Positions 48,501 through 58,478 of a DNA stretch of 64,000 bases are shown piece after piece. Both the position numbers and the translations under genes were made by a program. Below the pieces are notes generated by a model that did no database searches, was not told where the DNA came from, and saw nothing but the letters and a program-made list of their open reading frames with translations. Source of the stretch: Turritopsis dohrnii (taxonomy: Eukaryota > Cnidaria > Hydrozoa > Anthoathecata > Oceaniidae). The stretch's first letter is position 1. Each line of letters begins with the position of its first letter. Location of the stretch: contig BQMF02000100.1 of the NCBI GenBank assembly GCA_027922465.2, positions 744,001-808,000 of the forward strand, in the 5' to 3' direction.

Positions 48501-51500
48501 AGAATTTGACCAACAAAATGACGAAATTGACTTTCATAACTAAGGAAAATCAGTGGCGAAATAATTTACAATTGCAGTTCCGATGAATCATGTGAATTTA
48601 TAGGGTTTCCTTGCAAACCTGAGGAAAACAGTTCACACGGACCAACTGGAATTTTTGTAAATTTCGCAAAATAATTGCTTTTAATTTCTGTTAGTTTTTG
48701 TGTATTTTTATGTTGAATTGTGTGGTTTTCTTCTAATCTCAGGCCAAATGTCTTTGGAGAAGGACTTTACTAGCAGTCTCAGAAATTACTCGAATTCTAG
48801 CACCAAACCTTTCGAAGCGTCTTGGTAGGAATTGTATTTTAGTTTACATTAGTTCTCGTTGAAGTTGCTGAACATAAGATGATAATGAACTATGTAATAA
48901 ATTTAGGTGTTCCCTTACCGGTTGCTACAAGTTTACTAAAGCGATTGGAAGCTGAAGGTTTTGTGAAAACCGGAGGAAAAGCAAAGAGGTAAAAACTGGT
49001 TTAAAACACTAACTTATTGTCTATAGGTTGCTGTCAGTCATAGAACCTATGATGGCATCACTAAATAGAGTGTAAAATTATCATATAAGCTTTTCGACTA
49101 TTTTCTACAATTTAATCTTTTTATTTTTATTTGTAGATTTGGAAAACTGGTTCAGAAAAATGAAATTATTGGTAGAGGATTTGATAAATATTTTCGAAAT
49201 ATTGATGATGAAGAAGAAGAAGACAAGGAGAATAAGGTTGCTGTCAGGTTTAATGAGTTCTCCACCTTAATAATTATAAGTGAGGAAGACTATGAAATAA
49301 TACTTTTGATATTTCAGGTTATGAACTTAATTTCCGAAAAAGCCGCCAAGATGGAGATATCACATAACACACACGTAGCTTCTCCTGTATGTTAAATTCT
49401 TATAATAGTTATGATGAAATTGGGACAAAGTTGTTCAGTGAATTCCCAATAAGAATCTGGAAGTTACTAGAGTGGAACCTCTAATGGCTTGACAAATCAA
49501 CAACCAGTAAACATGCTATCCTGGCTTAGGGGCTGTTCATATGGAAGCGGGCTGGCTCGGCTAGGGTGGGCTGATTTTTATCCTGTGTTCATAGACAATT
49601 TTCATCCCGCTCAACCGGGCTAGAATTTGTTTCCATCACGTGACCTCACATTCTTTGTGCAAGAATTTGATAAAATCTCAGCCCACCTCGCCGAGTGTTC
49701 ATATGTACAATTTTCATCCCGCCTAGCCGAGATGTCGGTAAAAATAAGCGAGATCTCGGCAAGGTCGGCTGGCTCGCTTGTCATGTGAACACATTTTATT
49801 TTTTTTGTGCGTTTCTTAAAAACAGCGAGATATCACCTAACAGGGCCAGCTCGGTCAGCCGACCAGCCCCTAAGCCAGGATAGCAATTTTTGTACAAAAC
49901 CCTCTATTCAACGACGATCATTATATTCACGATTTAACAGCCCCCGAGATATTGATCTTTATCGAAATGAGGAATGACGTTTTTCTAAGGCTCAGCCTTT
50001 GTCTGATAGTATTTAAGCATTGCTGTTGAAAAATTTATAGCTGGTGTTCACTTACACATAAAGTAATAGTAAGGACCGCAAGTGCTTTAAAACTAGTTCA
50101 TATTATACGGAGGATTTAATACAGGATTTTTTCTTGATTATCTTTTTTTCCCTATTATTGCAGTTTATTTTTGACTTGAATATTACTTACACAAATTTTT
50201 AACTGATCTCTTAGAATTCTGTCAAAAAGGGTTCCAAGCGAAAGTCTGGCGAGGTCGTGTCATCCAAGAATAAGGTAATATCAGTTTCATGATGGAATTC
50301 CCGTGTGTGTGCCAAAAATATATTAAACGTTCTTACGGACAAGATAGATTTCTGCTTCATTTTCTGACAGTTTTCGAAACTTCAGCCAAAATTTGTATTG
50401 CGCCATGTCCCTGTTTTGATATTACTTGACAGTTACGATTTTTGACGACTGAATCGTATAATGTGAAAGGTACCTAAACAATTCTTTTGGCTTAAATTGA
50501 GCTTTCTTTAAGCCGTGGCGATGGTGGGAACATGATGGGACTTAAAATAAAAAAATAGTACGAGATAGCGGGGAATTCGAGATACCGGAGTTCAAGATAT
50601 TGGTACAGATTTTATTTAGCGAGACTGTCAATGCTAATTGGACCCACGTTTTTGTTCGAGATAGCACATGTTCGAGATAACCTGAGTCAACTGTACCTGA
50701 GTCATCTGCCCGCTATGAATTTAGTTGATTCATTTGATGCAAATTTGAACTGTAGTTACATTAATGAGTATATATATCAGTTATATTTTACGTTGAGGCT
50801 TGAATTACGTACTACGAAAAAATATCTAATTGTTTCAATGAATAACCACTTCCAATTAACAAACTGTTTGATAAAAATTATGACAGTAAAGAAGGGTACA
50901 ATGAATTTTGACTATTAAAAAAGAAAATCAATTATGGTGGAGGATGTCATTTGTTGTTTGAAATGTTTTCCTTTTTTGTATTAACTATTTTGATTAAGTA
51001 CTGTAACACGATCTGCATGACGTCTACTGGATGCATGCATTAATGCTGTTTTTCCATCCACATCCTTCATATCAACATCACAGTTGTGTTGCAGAAGTAA
51101 TCTCATACAATCAACTTGGCCTGCTGCTGACGCATGCATTAATGCTGTTCCTCCATTTACATCCTTCATATCAACATCACAGCTGTATTGTAGGAGTAAT
51201 TTGATACAATCTACATGACCTCTACTGGATGCATATATTAATGCTGTTCCTCCACGCATATCTTTCATATCAACATCACAGCTGTGTTGTAGAAGTAATC
51301 TCATACAATCTACATGACCCTGACTGGATGCATCCATTAATGCTGTTCTTCCATTTATAGCCTTCATATCAGCATCGCAGTTGTGTTGTAGAAGCAATCT
51401 CATACAGTCTGCATGACCTGCTACTGATGCATGCATTAGTGCTGTTCTTCCATTTATAATCTTCATATCGACATCACAGTTGTGTTGTAGAAGTAATCTC

Positions 51501-54500
51501 ATGCATTTTACACGACCTCTACTGGATGCATATATTAATGCTGTCCCTCTATGTATATCCTTTATATCAACATCACAGTTGTGTTGCAGAAGTAATCTCA
51601 TACAATCTACTTGGCCTGCTGCTGATGCATGCATTAATGCTGTTCTTCCATTTATATCCTTAATATCAACATCACAGTTGTGTTGTAGAAGTAATCTCAT
51701 ACATTTTACATGACCTCTAATGGATGCATATATTAAAGCTGTACTTCCATCGATACTTGAATCATTGATCATTCCTTCGTCTAACCGCAATAGAGTTTTG
51801 AGTAATTCATAATTATCTAACTTTGCGGCAGACATCATAAATGGCACAAGTGTATTTTTTTCCTTATCTTTCAACATCATTTGTGAAAATACCATCAGTT
51901 TTAATTCTTTCTTACTGTTTTCGTTTTGTGCATCTTTTATAATCCTTTCCTTATCTAGAAATATAAAAGGACATATTGGAAACACCATTAATTAATGAAT
52001 TGAAATGAACTGGCTACCAATAGACACCCAGAGACAGTAAACACTATCATATTCTTACTCTCGAAGCAAGCATGTATGTGTTACGAAAGTTTTTCCAAAA
52101 ACGGTTGTGGTGATTAAACTCTGCACAGAAAACTCTCGAAAATTAAAATACACCTTAATTCATTTATAGTTTTATACCGAAGGACTCGAGGATACCTCAA
52201 CACTATCCTTAAGTGATAGTAAATTATATTTATGAAAATATTACCTCCCTCTGAATAACTTTGAATATGTTTTAAAGTTTTATTAAATGTTATTGCCAAA
52301 GTCTGTGGACTGAAAGGGAAAACGTGTCTTTAAGAAAGGCAACAATGTTCTGCTGATTTTGTATTTTCTTTTGATTCCCTCATTTGCTAACAATACATTG
52401 ATAGTGATAATGGCATGTGATTTTATGTTATTTTTAATGATGCAGAGACTGATTTACCATGTACTGATTCTTTATTGAGAATCTACGAAAATTATTAGAT
52501 GTTTTATTCGTTTTTCTTATTCTGTTTGGAAAGTCTTGTGACCAATAAATTTTACGGTTTTCCAGCCTCGCTCACATGTGCGTAATATGCTCGCGAAATA
52601 TCCTCAGGCTTTTAAACAACTTTAGTACATCAAACTTAGTACTGTTACAGCCAATCATGTGTTTTTTCGTATTACAAAACATTTTCAAACAAGTCCTTTT
52701 ATTATTTAGAAATTTAGACTAAAAACTGAAACAATCTTTAAATTCCATCATTCCCAAGAAATAAATGAATCAGTCTTGCGTATTCTTGGTAGACTGTCAC
52801 AAAGGCTTCCTATTCATTTAACTTTCTCGTGAAGACTCTTTATGCTTTTATATAATTTTGATGATATCTTACAAGTTTTAAATTTTGAATGAATTAAGGA
52901 AGCAGGGAATAGGTTCCTAGTAAACCACTGATTAAAACATCTCAACCAATTTTTTCAATTATGTTACTTATTGTAGAGAAAAGATGAAAGTTGCTCAGAA
53001 TTATTTTGTTGCTGACACCCAGAGAGCATTTTGAAGATATGATATCATCTTAAAACTTACCAAAAATCATCTTCATTTACCAATGCTAAGGAAAGAATAT
53101 TTGAAATTAATAAAGAATCGAAAAGAAGTAATGGCTGGAGAAATGCTCAAATACAGAATTTAAATTTTCACCTTCAAATGTTCCCTTAATGATTCACAAA
53201 TTTCAGAAGCATGATTTTGTTCGTATTGTGCATTTTCGATTCGAGTATCTAAACACGTCCCAGTGGAGGTTTTATTAACCGACCGGACTTGTAAGCTTCC
53301 CAACCTTCCAATTTTTTTCAATGATGTGCTTGCACTTTGTAAATAAAAAAGGGTTTTTTCCGAACATTTTGCACGAATTTTTAACAACCATCTTTTACCA
53401 TAAGCTACCATAATATCTTCTTTATTTGTGGACAATGACTTTACTTGTTTGAAAGATTCGATGTTAAAATCCCTTTCCTTTTTGTACGATTCCTTTCGTT
53501 CATCATACTCCTTCAATATTCTGTTCTCTTCAAAATTCATTTCTTCAATATATTTTTTTATATTTATCATTTTTCTGAACTTCAATTCTCTGCATAGCTC
53601 TTCTCTATAATCATCCAATTGATCGTCTTCCGCTTTGCAATTTCTTTCTGAATATGTTGTTGATGCCATCTGGAATCTCAACTGCTTCGCATAACTGGAT
53701 ATATCTTTCATTTCATGACCCCTGTGTGTTCTGTGTTTGCAGTACTTACAAATAAACTTGTTTTCGCACCGAACACACACAATCCTTGCAAGTCTGCCAT
53801 GTTCTTTGCAAACAGGTTGAAAACCATCCGTACTGGAATCATAGTCGATGAAGTGATGTTCTCCTCGAAAATGATACTGGTGTTTTCCCACACAGGAGCT
53901 GCACAACTTTTTATTGAATTCTGAACAGTATTGACTGATAAAGTTTGGGCAATCTTGTTCCGGACATTTCATCATCTCCCTATTCTTCTTTATATCATCT
54001 AACATACTTTTGAGCGCAAAATTCTTGATGATCACATCGTTTAAAGTCTGATGCTTTTGAACGGTAGTAGTTTTCTCACATTTGTTTGGGCAGCTTAACG
54101 TTGCAGTTTCATCATCATTGAAAACTAACAGTGTTTCTTTACACGATCCACAGAATGAGTGACCACACGGTAACTGTCTTGAATCGATAGGTTGATGATA
54201 AAAACAGACACAGAGTTCTTTACTCAACGAGTACGTTTTCTTCTCTTATAAAAAATATAACGAACGACAAAAACTAACAAGAATAACATGCGTGATAAAA
54301 GGCCACATGCATGAACACAAAAACATTAATAAGAACACCATAGCATAATAAAAACCATTGTGCTGAAAATGAATGAGTGTTTTAAGTATTGTTGAGATGA
54401 ATAACTGAGGTAAGCAGGTAATTGAATTATACGGTCATTAAAACAAATGAATTTCATCATAATGTGGTTCGCAACGTGGACTATGCCATAATACAACGTT

Positions 54501-55173
54501 TATACAAACCACGAGAAATGTTTACATTTCGTCCATAATATTTCTCATGTTTGTCAAAGTTGATTATGCATGTTACAGAAGCATAAAATATGAAACAATG
54601 AAAAGGTTAATATCGAAATACCTTTCGGTTTGTTTGTTTATCGAACTTTCCTCACTAATTTCGTCGTCTTATTCTGCTTTGAAGAAAGTTAACTAAAATC
54701 TGCCTATATATGTAAAAAGTTATTCGCCATAGATAAATATAAGGATAAAAGACAACATTTATTTATTTAAAATTCGCAAAAGCTTTTATTTTTACATCAG
54801 CACTGATGATGATTTTTAAATCGAAAGGCTTGCTAATTTTAAATAAATAAATGTTGTCTTTATATAATCTCCCTATGTATTTGTCAAATTAATAGTTACA
54901 TACCTACTGCCACGAGTTTGAAAGCGTTCATTTCTTTGATAGGTAAAGGAACGTCGTTTTACCGACGAATCTCCTTCATTCAGACATGTTTTTTTGACCT
55001 TGAATATGTCAAAATGTGTTAAGTGTGGTTCTATTGTTATAATCAGTCCTTATGCTTGGTTTTAGGATTTAAGATTCCAGATATCTGACAGTCAACCAAG
55101 CCCTTCCAGTGATATTACTTCTAAAAAGCGGCGGAAAAGAGCAAGTGTATCAGCTGAACCAATGTGTGTTTGA
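39525..55173 (+). CDS. HORMAD1: Meiotic HORMA-domain protein with PHD finger and winged helix
   Basis: Coding exons: 39525-39569, 39663-39696, 39837-39880, 40068-40090, 41306-41349, 41532-41595, 41765-41801, 43865-43885, 44036-44062, 44185-44211, 44281-44318, 44697-44765, 44843-44883, 44969-45010, 45218-45252, 45387-45455, 45732-45742, 46069-46201, 46274-46328, 46616-46731, 47846-47962, 48370-48435, 48743-48824, 48907-48988, 49137-49236, 49318-49386, 50215-50274, 55066-55173. They join in phase to 1659 nt, 552 residues. Residues ~20-235 are a HORMA domain collinear with HORMAD1 (SSISYLRALFPENAF, MRGCFDALEKKY, DDVLMTMKLLYYDE, TPEDYNPPGFK). Residues 318-364 are a C4HC3 PHD finger: C319, C321, C333, C336, H341, C344, C359, C362. 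Residues ~387-460 read as a winged helix (VPLPVATSLLKRLEAEGFVK), as in Hop1/ASY1. The tail KKRRKRASVSAEP resembles the HORMAD1 closure motif. The family builds the meiotic chromosome axis and promotes recombination and pairing checks. Confidence 0.92.
42446..43518. mobile_element. TIR element CAACAAGGCAAAAAGGCCAA in HORMAD intron
   Basis: The left 28 bp (CAACAAGGCAAAAAGGCCAA then TCTCAAAA) and right 28 bp are reverse complements with one mismatch. Inside, the word GGGCCAATCTC recurs several times near both ends. The element lies in the 2-kb intron between HORMAD exons 7 and 8. No transposase frame is seen. Confidence 0.8.
46818..47665 (-). mobile_element. 5'-truncated non-LTR retrotransposon in HORMAD intron
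   Basis: Compared with the duplicate at 56.5 kb, the parental intron has about 850 extra bases here. On the minus strand they encode the end of a non-LTR polyprotein (NSFEYDSSRVFNRLPQKCRD, KKHFLDQG, stop near 47391). A 3'UTR follows and ends in an (ATT)n run at about 46819-46832. Absence from the duplicate means it inserted after the duplication. Confidence 0.75.
49514..49885. mobile_element. MITE with TGCTATCCTGGCTTAGGGGC ends
   Basis: The left end TGCTATCCTGGCTTAGGGGC is mirrored by GCCCCTAAGCCAGGATAGCA at the right. The GC-rich interior repeats GGCTGGCTCGGC-like and TTCATCCCGC words. It lies in the HORMAD intron between exons 26 and 27 and encodes nothing. Confidence 0.85.
50560..50695. 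repeat. Pogo-type TIR remnant
   Basis: The words CGAGATAGC, TTCGAGATAC and TTCGAGATAACCTGAGTCAA-CTG recur. The last is the complement of a pogo/Tigger terminus of the form CAGTTGACTC. The partner end was not located with confidence. Confidence 0.45.
50981..53085 (-). CDS. Ankyrin-repeat protein nested in HORMAD intron (5' end open)
   Basis: The main exon is 50981-51956 (acceptor ctag, TAA stop). Upstream exons 52245-52309 and 53061-53085 join it in phase with GT-AG sites. It carries about eight 33-residue ankyrin repeats of pattern G-TALMHAS--G--DCMRLLLQHNCDVDMKD, the last degenerate, plus one divergent repeat before them (LVPFMMSAAKLDNYELLKTL). The repeats are almost identical, also as ~99-bp DNA units, implying recent expansion or conversion. 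Upstream coding (TLAITFNKTLKHIQSYSEGD) has no known domain. No start codon was found in frame in the two upstream exons. An internal ATG at ELKLM could serve, or a further 5' exon ending in phase 1 is missing. It lies antisense inside HORMAD's last intron, next to the TRIM gene. The role is unknown; ankyrin repeats bind proteins. Confidence 0.8.
53160..54931 (-). CDS. TRIM protein (RING, two B-boxes, coiled coil) nested in HORMAD intron
   Basis: Two exons give 370 residues: 54904-54931 (ATG at 54931, donor gtatgt) and 53160-54244 (acceptor ataag, TAA stop). The phase-1 junction fits exactly. Residues 19-70 are a RING-type finger (C-V-C, LPCGHSFCGSC, CPNKC). The first pair is C-x-C, one residue shorter than usual. 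A first B-box follows (CPEQDC ... CSSCVGKHQYHF), then B-box 2 (VCKEHGR, CVRCENKFICKYC, HRTHRGH). A charged coiled coil spans ~230-290 (NFEENRILKEYDERKESYKK). There is no NHL, SPRY or filamin-type C-terminal domain. TRIM proteins are usually ubiquitin ligases in innate immunity or RNA control. The short RING spacing leaves ligase activity uncertain. It runs antisense to HORMAD. Confidence 0.85.
54613..54705. repeat. Dispersed repeat (copy 2; copy 1 at 18829-18925)
   Basis: It is nearly identical in sequence and orientation to 18829-18925. It lies in the first intron of the TRIM gene. Confidence 0.85.
54750..54870. repeat. Foldback with AAATAAATAAATGTTGTCTTT arms
   Basis: The left arm AAGACAACATTTATTTATTT followed by AAAATT is mirrored by AATTTTAAATAAATAAATGT then TGTCTT at about 54835-54861. 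Inner words GCAAAAGCTTTTA and CGAAAGGCTTGC are also partly complementary. Confidence 0.7.
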
Positions 55174-55624
55174 ATCTCCTGGAGATGATAATCTCAAGCG
55201 AGGCTAAATTTCTCATTCTAGAAAACCAATAGCCATGTTTTGGTTTAACCTTGTATTATATGTATGTATCTATTCATTATGCCAAAATTATGCAGGGTTT
55301 TAGTCCAACTGTTTATGTAGTTTCAGAATGAACATGGCCCTAACTGAAAAATTGCCGCAGAATTTGGTATCAGATTTTCTCTAATATCTTTGTAACTTCT
55401 GTTGATTATGAGGCAGAGTTGACTGTTTTAACGTTGGTTGTAGAGCGATGTTTATAAGTACTACTTTTCGTGGTTGTGTTAATTGTGTTACCATCGAAAA
55501 ATGTTTCAGAAGTTTCAGAATTATATATTGAAGTTGAAATTTCATTATTTCAGTTTGAAAGAAATCAATGAATGAATTTTAAAATGTTCTATGTTTCAGT
55601 TGTATTGTTTTTATACACACGTTA

Positions 55625-55630
55625 AATAAA
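55625..55630 (+). terminator. Candidate polyadenylation signal of HORMAD gene
   Basis: AATAAA lies about 450 bases after the TGA stop, followed by a T/G-rich stretch (TTTCTTGTT). It is the best-placed signal, but 3' end mapping is needed to be certain. Confidence 0.5.
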
Positions 55631-55925
55631 CATTTCTTGTTATGAATGATCTAAATTCGCAGTTATATATTTTATGCGTATATTTTATCGGAAACACTTT
55701 TGTTCCTCGTACGCGATTGTTTTCTAAGTGTGATATTGTGCGCATGAGTAGATTGCTAGTTTGAAGTCTGCTTGTTGTCATGATGGTGGAAAGTCATTTT
55801 AGACTGAACTTGTGATTTGCATGTCTATTGCTATACCCTAGGCTTTTGTGTAGGTTTTGTTTGCCTTGTGTACAATTACTGTCATTGTTTGAAGAAATCA
55901 TTTCTTTTCATTCACCTGTTAATGA

Positions 55926-56490
55926 TGGACTTTTATAAAGTTAATAGTGTAAATCGTTGATAAATGCTTTTTCTTCTTCCCTGATTTTTTCCACTTTCCA
56001 AAACTTTAGTTTTTCCATCGATTGATATAATAATAAGTTAGTAATGGCAACAATTAAAAAGTTGGAATTCATAGCCGATTCACTGTCTGTTTGTCTGTCT
56101 GTTTGTTTGTCTGTCACACAAAATGGTAGATGTGAGCTGTGAGAGAAATTATTTCTTTTCTTGTGCGGGATTAAATCAATGCATTATCGAACATGACGTT
56201 TAGGTAAAATTATCTCGGTAACCTAAAGGGATAACTGGCGTTTTTGGGGGTCTGCGATATAGGCGATGGAGAGACGAAAAATTTAGGCCAAATTTTTTTT
56301 GGTGTCGGGTCTGTGGCGTCAACAAAGTCTTTGAGCGACGATATCTCTGTAACCGTTGGTCGCAGCGGAACGATCCCCATGCAATTTTTTGATCAGTCTC
56401 TTTCGAGCTCTACAACATGGCCACACCTTCATTGCCAATTCTTTAATGTAATTTTCGTGAATTTGACGCAGGCTAAGCATGGGCCGCGAG
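55926..56490. repeat. Dispersed repeats with TGTC/TGTT microsatellite
   Basis: Part 55926-56015 matches 4911-4998. A run of TGTCTGTTTG units lies at 56088-56117. Part 56240-56430 matches the 24.7-kb family. A 90-codon frame at 56244 is a by-product of the repeat and not a gene. Confidence 0.65.
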
Positions 56491-57766
56491 CGACGCCGCC
56501 TTCTCATAGCAGCTAGTTATGAATGAGAACTTGTCAGTTCAGTTTTTTATAAGTCCGATGACTTAATTTGGTAGTTCTGATAATGCCATCCTATGATTTG
56601 GGTTAAGTTGCATTATTGCATCGTATTCAGTAACAAGTAGCATTATAGTTAAACTCAAACTAACAAGTAAGTAAAATGAAGAAAATGCGTTAAAATCTTT
56701 TGAACGGTATCAGATTTGTACTGTAGAGTCACATTTGCTGGATCCCTCTTTTTTTATTAAAATTTAAAACATTACAAGTTTACGTTTTTATGTGTTTAAT
56801 ATTTCAGGATGATGGTATAATGATACTATGTGCAAATTATAATACGTGGCAACATGCTACCTATTTAAAAGCAGAAGAGGGATCAGAAACACACTATTGC
56901 GTGGAATGTCCACAAACTATGTCCGTTTTGACTAACAAACCTTGGGCTAACACTACTAAATCTGTGTTTTCGATGGATACAAAACCACAATAAATAGGAT
57001 TAAAAAGTCGCTCTGTGTTTTTAGAAAATATTCAAATAGCTTTTAAATAATGATTCGTAAATCTGAAATTTTGAAGTCATTCAAACGTTAGAAAACTCGT
57101 GACCTTGGGCAAACATGGGTTCTATCTCTGCATCTTACACGCTATTGGATAGATTTGTTTGATGAAGATTGCCAGCCGTTAATTTAGATTCTCTTATGTG
57201 GGGAATAATTGGTCAGGGATATAGAGCTTAAGTGTGGAAAATTTAGTCATTCACATTTGAAATTTATTACTTGTTACCTTCTCACCAAATAAGATAAATA
57301 TCCTTTCAAATAACTCGCATCTGTACGAAATCAATGATTTTCGAACTAACTGTGTTTCGTCTCAAAGAAATCGAATGATTTTGAATGTACTGATAAAGGA
57401 CTTGCAATGGATATGGATTTGACATATACTCCCAAACAAATAAACGACTCTTCAGTATTTGACAAACAAAGCTGCGAAATTGACTGTCGGAACTAAGGAA
57501 AATTGATGGCAACATGTTTCTCAATTGCAGTTCCGATGAATCATGTGAATTTATGGACTTTTCTTGTTATGAATTTCTGTATTTAGTATTAAACTGACAA
57601 CATGCACTCAAGAAAATACTTATATTCGACTAATATTTTTGCTTGCAAATGTTAACCACCTGTTACATTTCAAATGACAGAGTTACTAACATACACAATT
57701 AACGTTGTGTTGAATTGCCGTAAGTGCATTTATAATCGCGCAATACTAATTTTTGTGCATCCGTAG

Positions 57767-58478
57767 ATGCGCGAATTTAAGTATTGTGCGAACATTTGTC
57801 CGTGCGAAATGGTCAAACGGAAAAATGAAGAGTCCATATTTTTTTCCACTCTTGCCAAGAAGGGAGATAAATTTGTTCATGTTACTAAAAGCTCAGATTA
57901 TCGCCAAATAACCATTACTTTTGGATTCAGCATGTCAGGAAAATTTGTTCCGATGCAACTTATATATCAAGGGAAGACAAAAAAATGCCACGGAGGGTTT
58001 CAAGTCACACACACGCCAAACTATTGGTCTAATGAAGCAAAATATTTAGAAATGGCTGACAAAATCATCTTACCTTATGTTAGCAAGAAAGTAAACGAGC
58101 TTGAATTACGGAAGAATCAAGAGTGGTTGCTTGTCGCAGATGAATTCAAAGGGCAGTGGAAGGACGCAATAAAGAAAAGAGTAACCGACAAGAACGGAAA
58201 AATGGTTCCAGTACCAAATAATTGACTCATATCTTCCAACCGCTCGACTTGACAGTCAACAAGAAGTGCCAAAGTGCACTTACGACGAAGTACACATCAA
58301 TGGGTCACGGAAGAAGTAAACAAACAGATACAAAGTGGAATGAAACCAGAAGAAGTAAAATTCGATTCGAAACTGAGCATGGAACACGTAAAAGAGAAAA
58401 GTACTTCTTCTCTCAAAAGACATTGATTATTACTTTGAAAACTATCAATCTTTTCAGACACCAACAGAAGCAGAAGCA
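57767..58478 (+). pseudogene. Tigger-type DDE transposase, truncated and frameshifted
   Basis: The reading frame from 57860 gives LAKKGDKFVHVTKSSDY, ITITFGFSMSGKFVPMQLIY, HTPNYWSNEAKYLEMADKII and EWLLVADEFKGQWKDAIK, then a stop after VPVPNN. The frame continues one base off with MTHIFQPLDLTVNKKCQSAL, which holds the late catalytic Asp region, and later VNKQIQSGMKPEEVKFDS. This is the pogo/Tigger core. The N-terminal DNA-binding part and the first catalytic Asp are missing, so it is inactive. Confidence 0.85.

Noticed and set aside
51480..51713. Plus-strand frame of repeated CCRSNLI units
   Set aside because: It is the antisense shadow of the ankyrin-repeat exon.
53160..53160. Direct fusion of the TRIM body exon to the ankyrin exons through donor AAG|gtgaaa near the TRIM stop
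   Set aside because: That donor is in phase 0, while the 53061-53085 exon needs phase 1; the joined frame would hit a stop at once.
56244..56516. 90-codon frame GVCDIGDGETKNLGQ...
   Set aside because: It lies wholly within a dispersed repeat also found at 24.8 kb, and the two copies do not preserve the frame.
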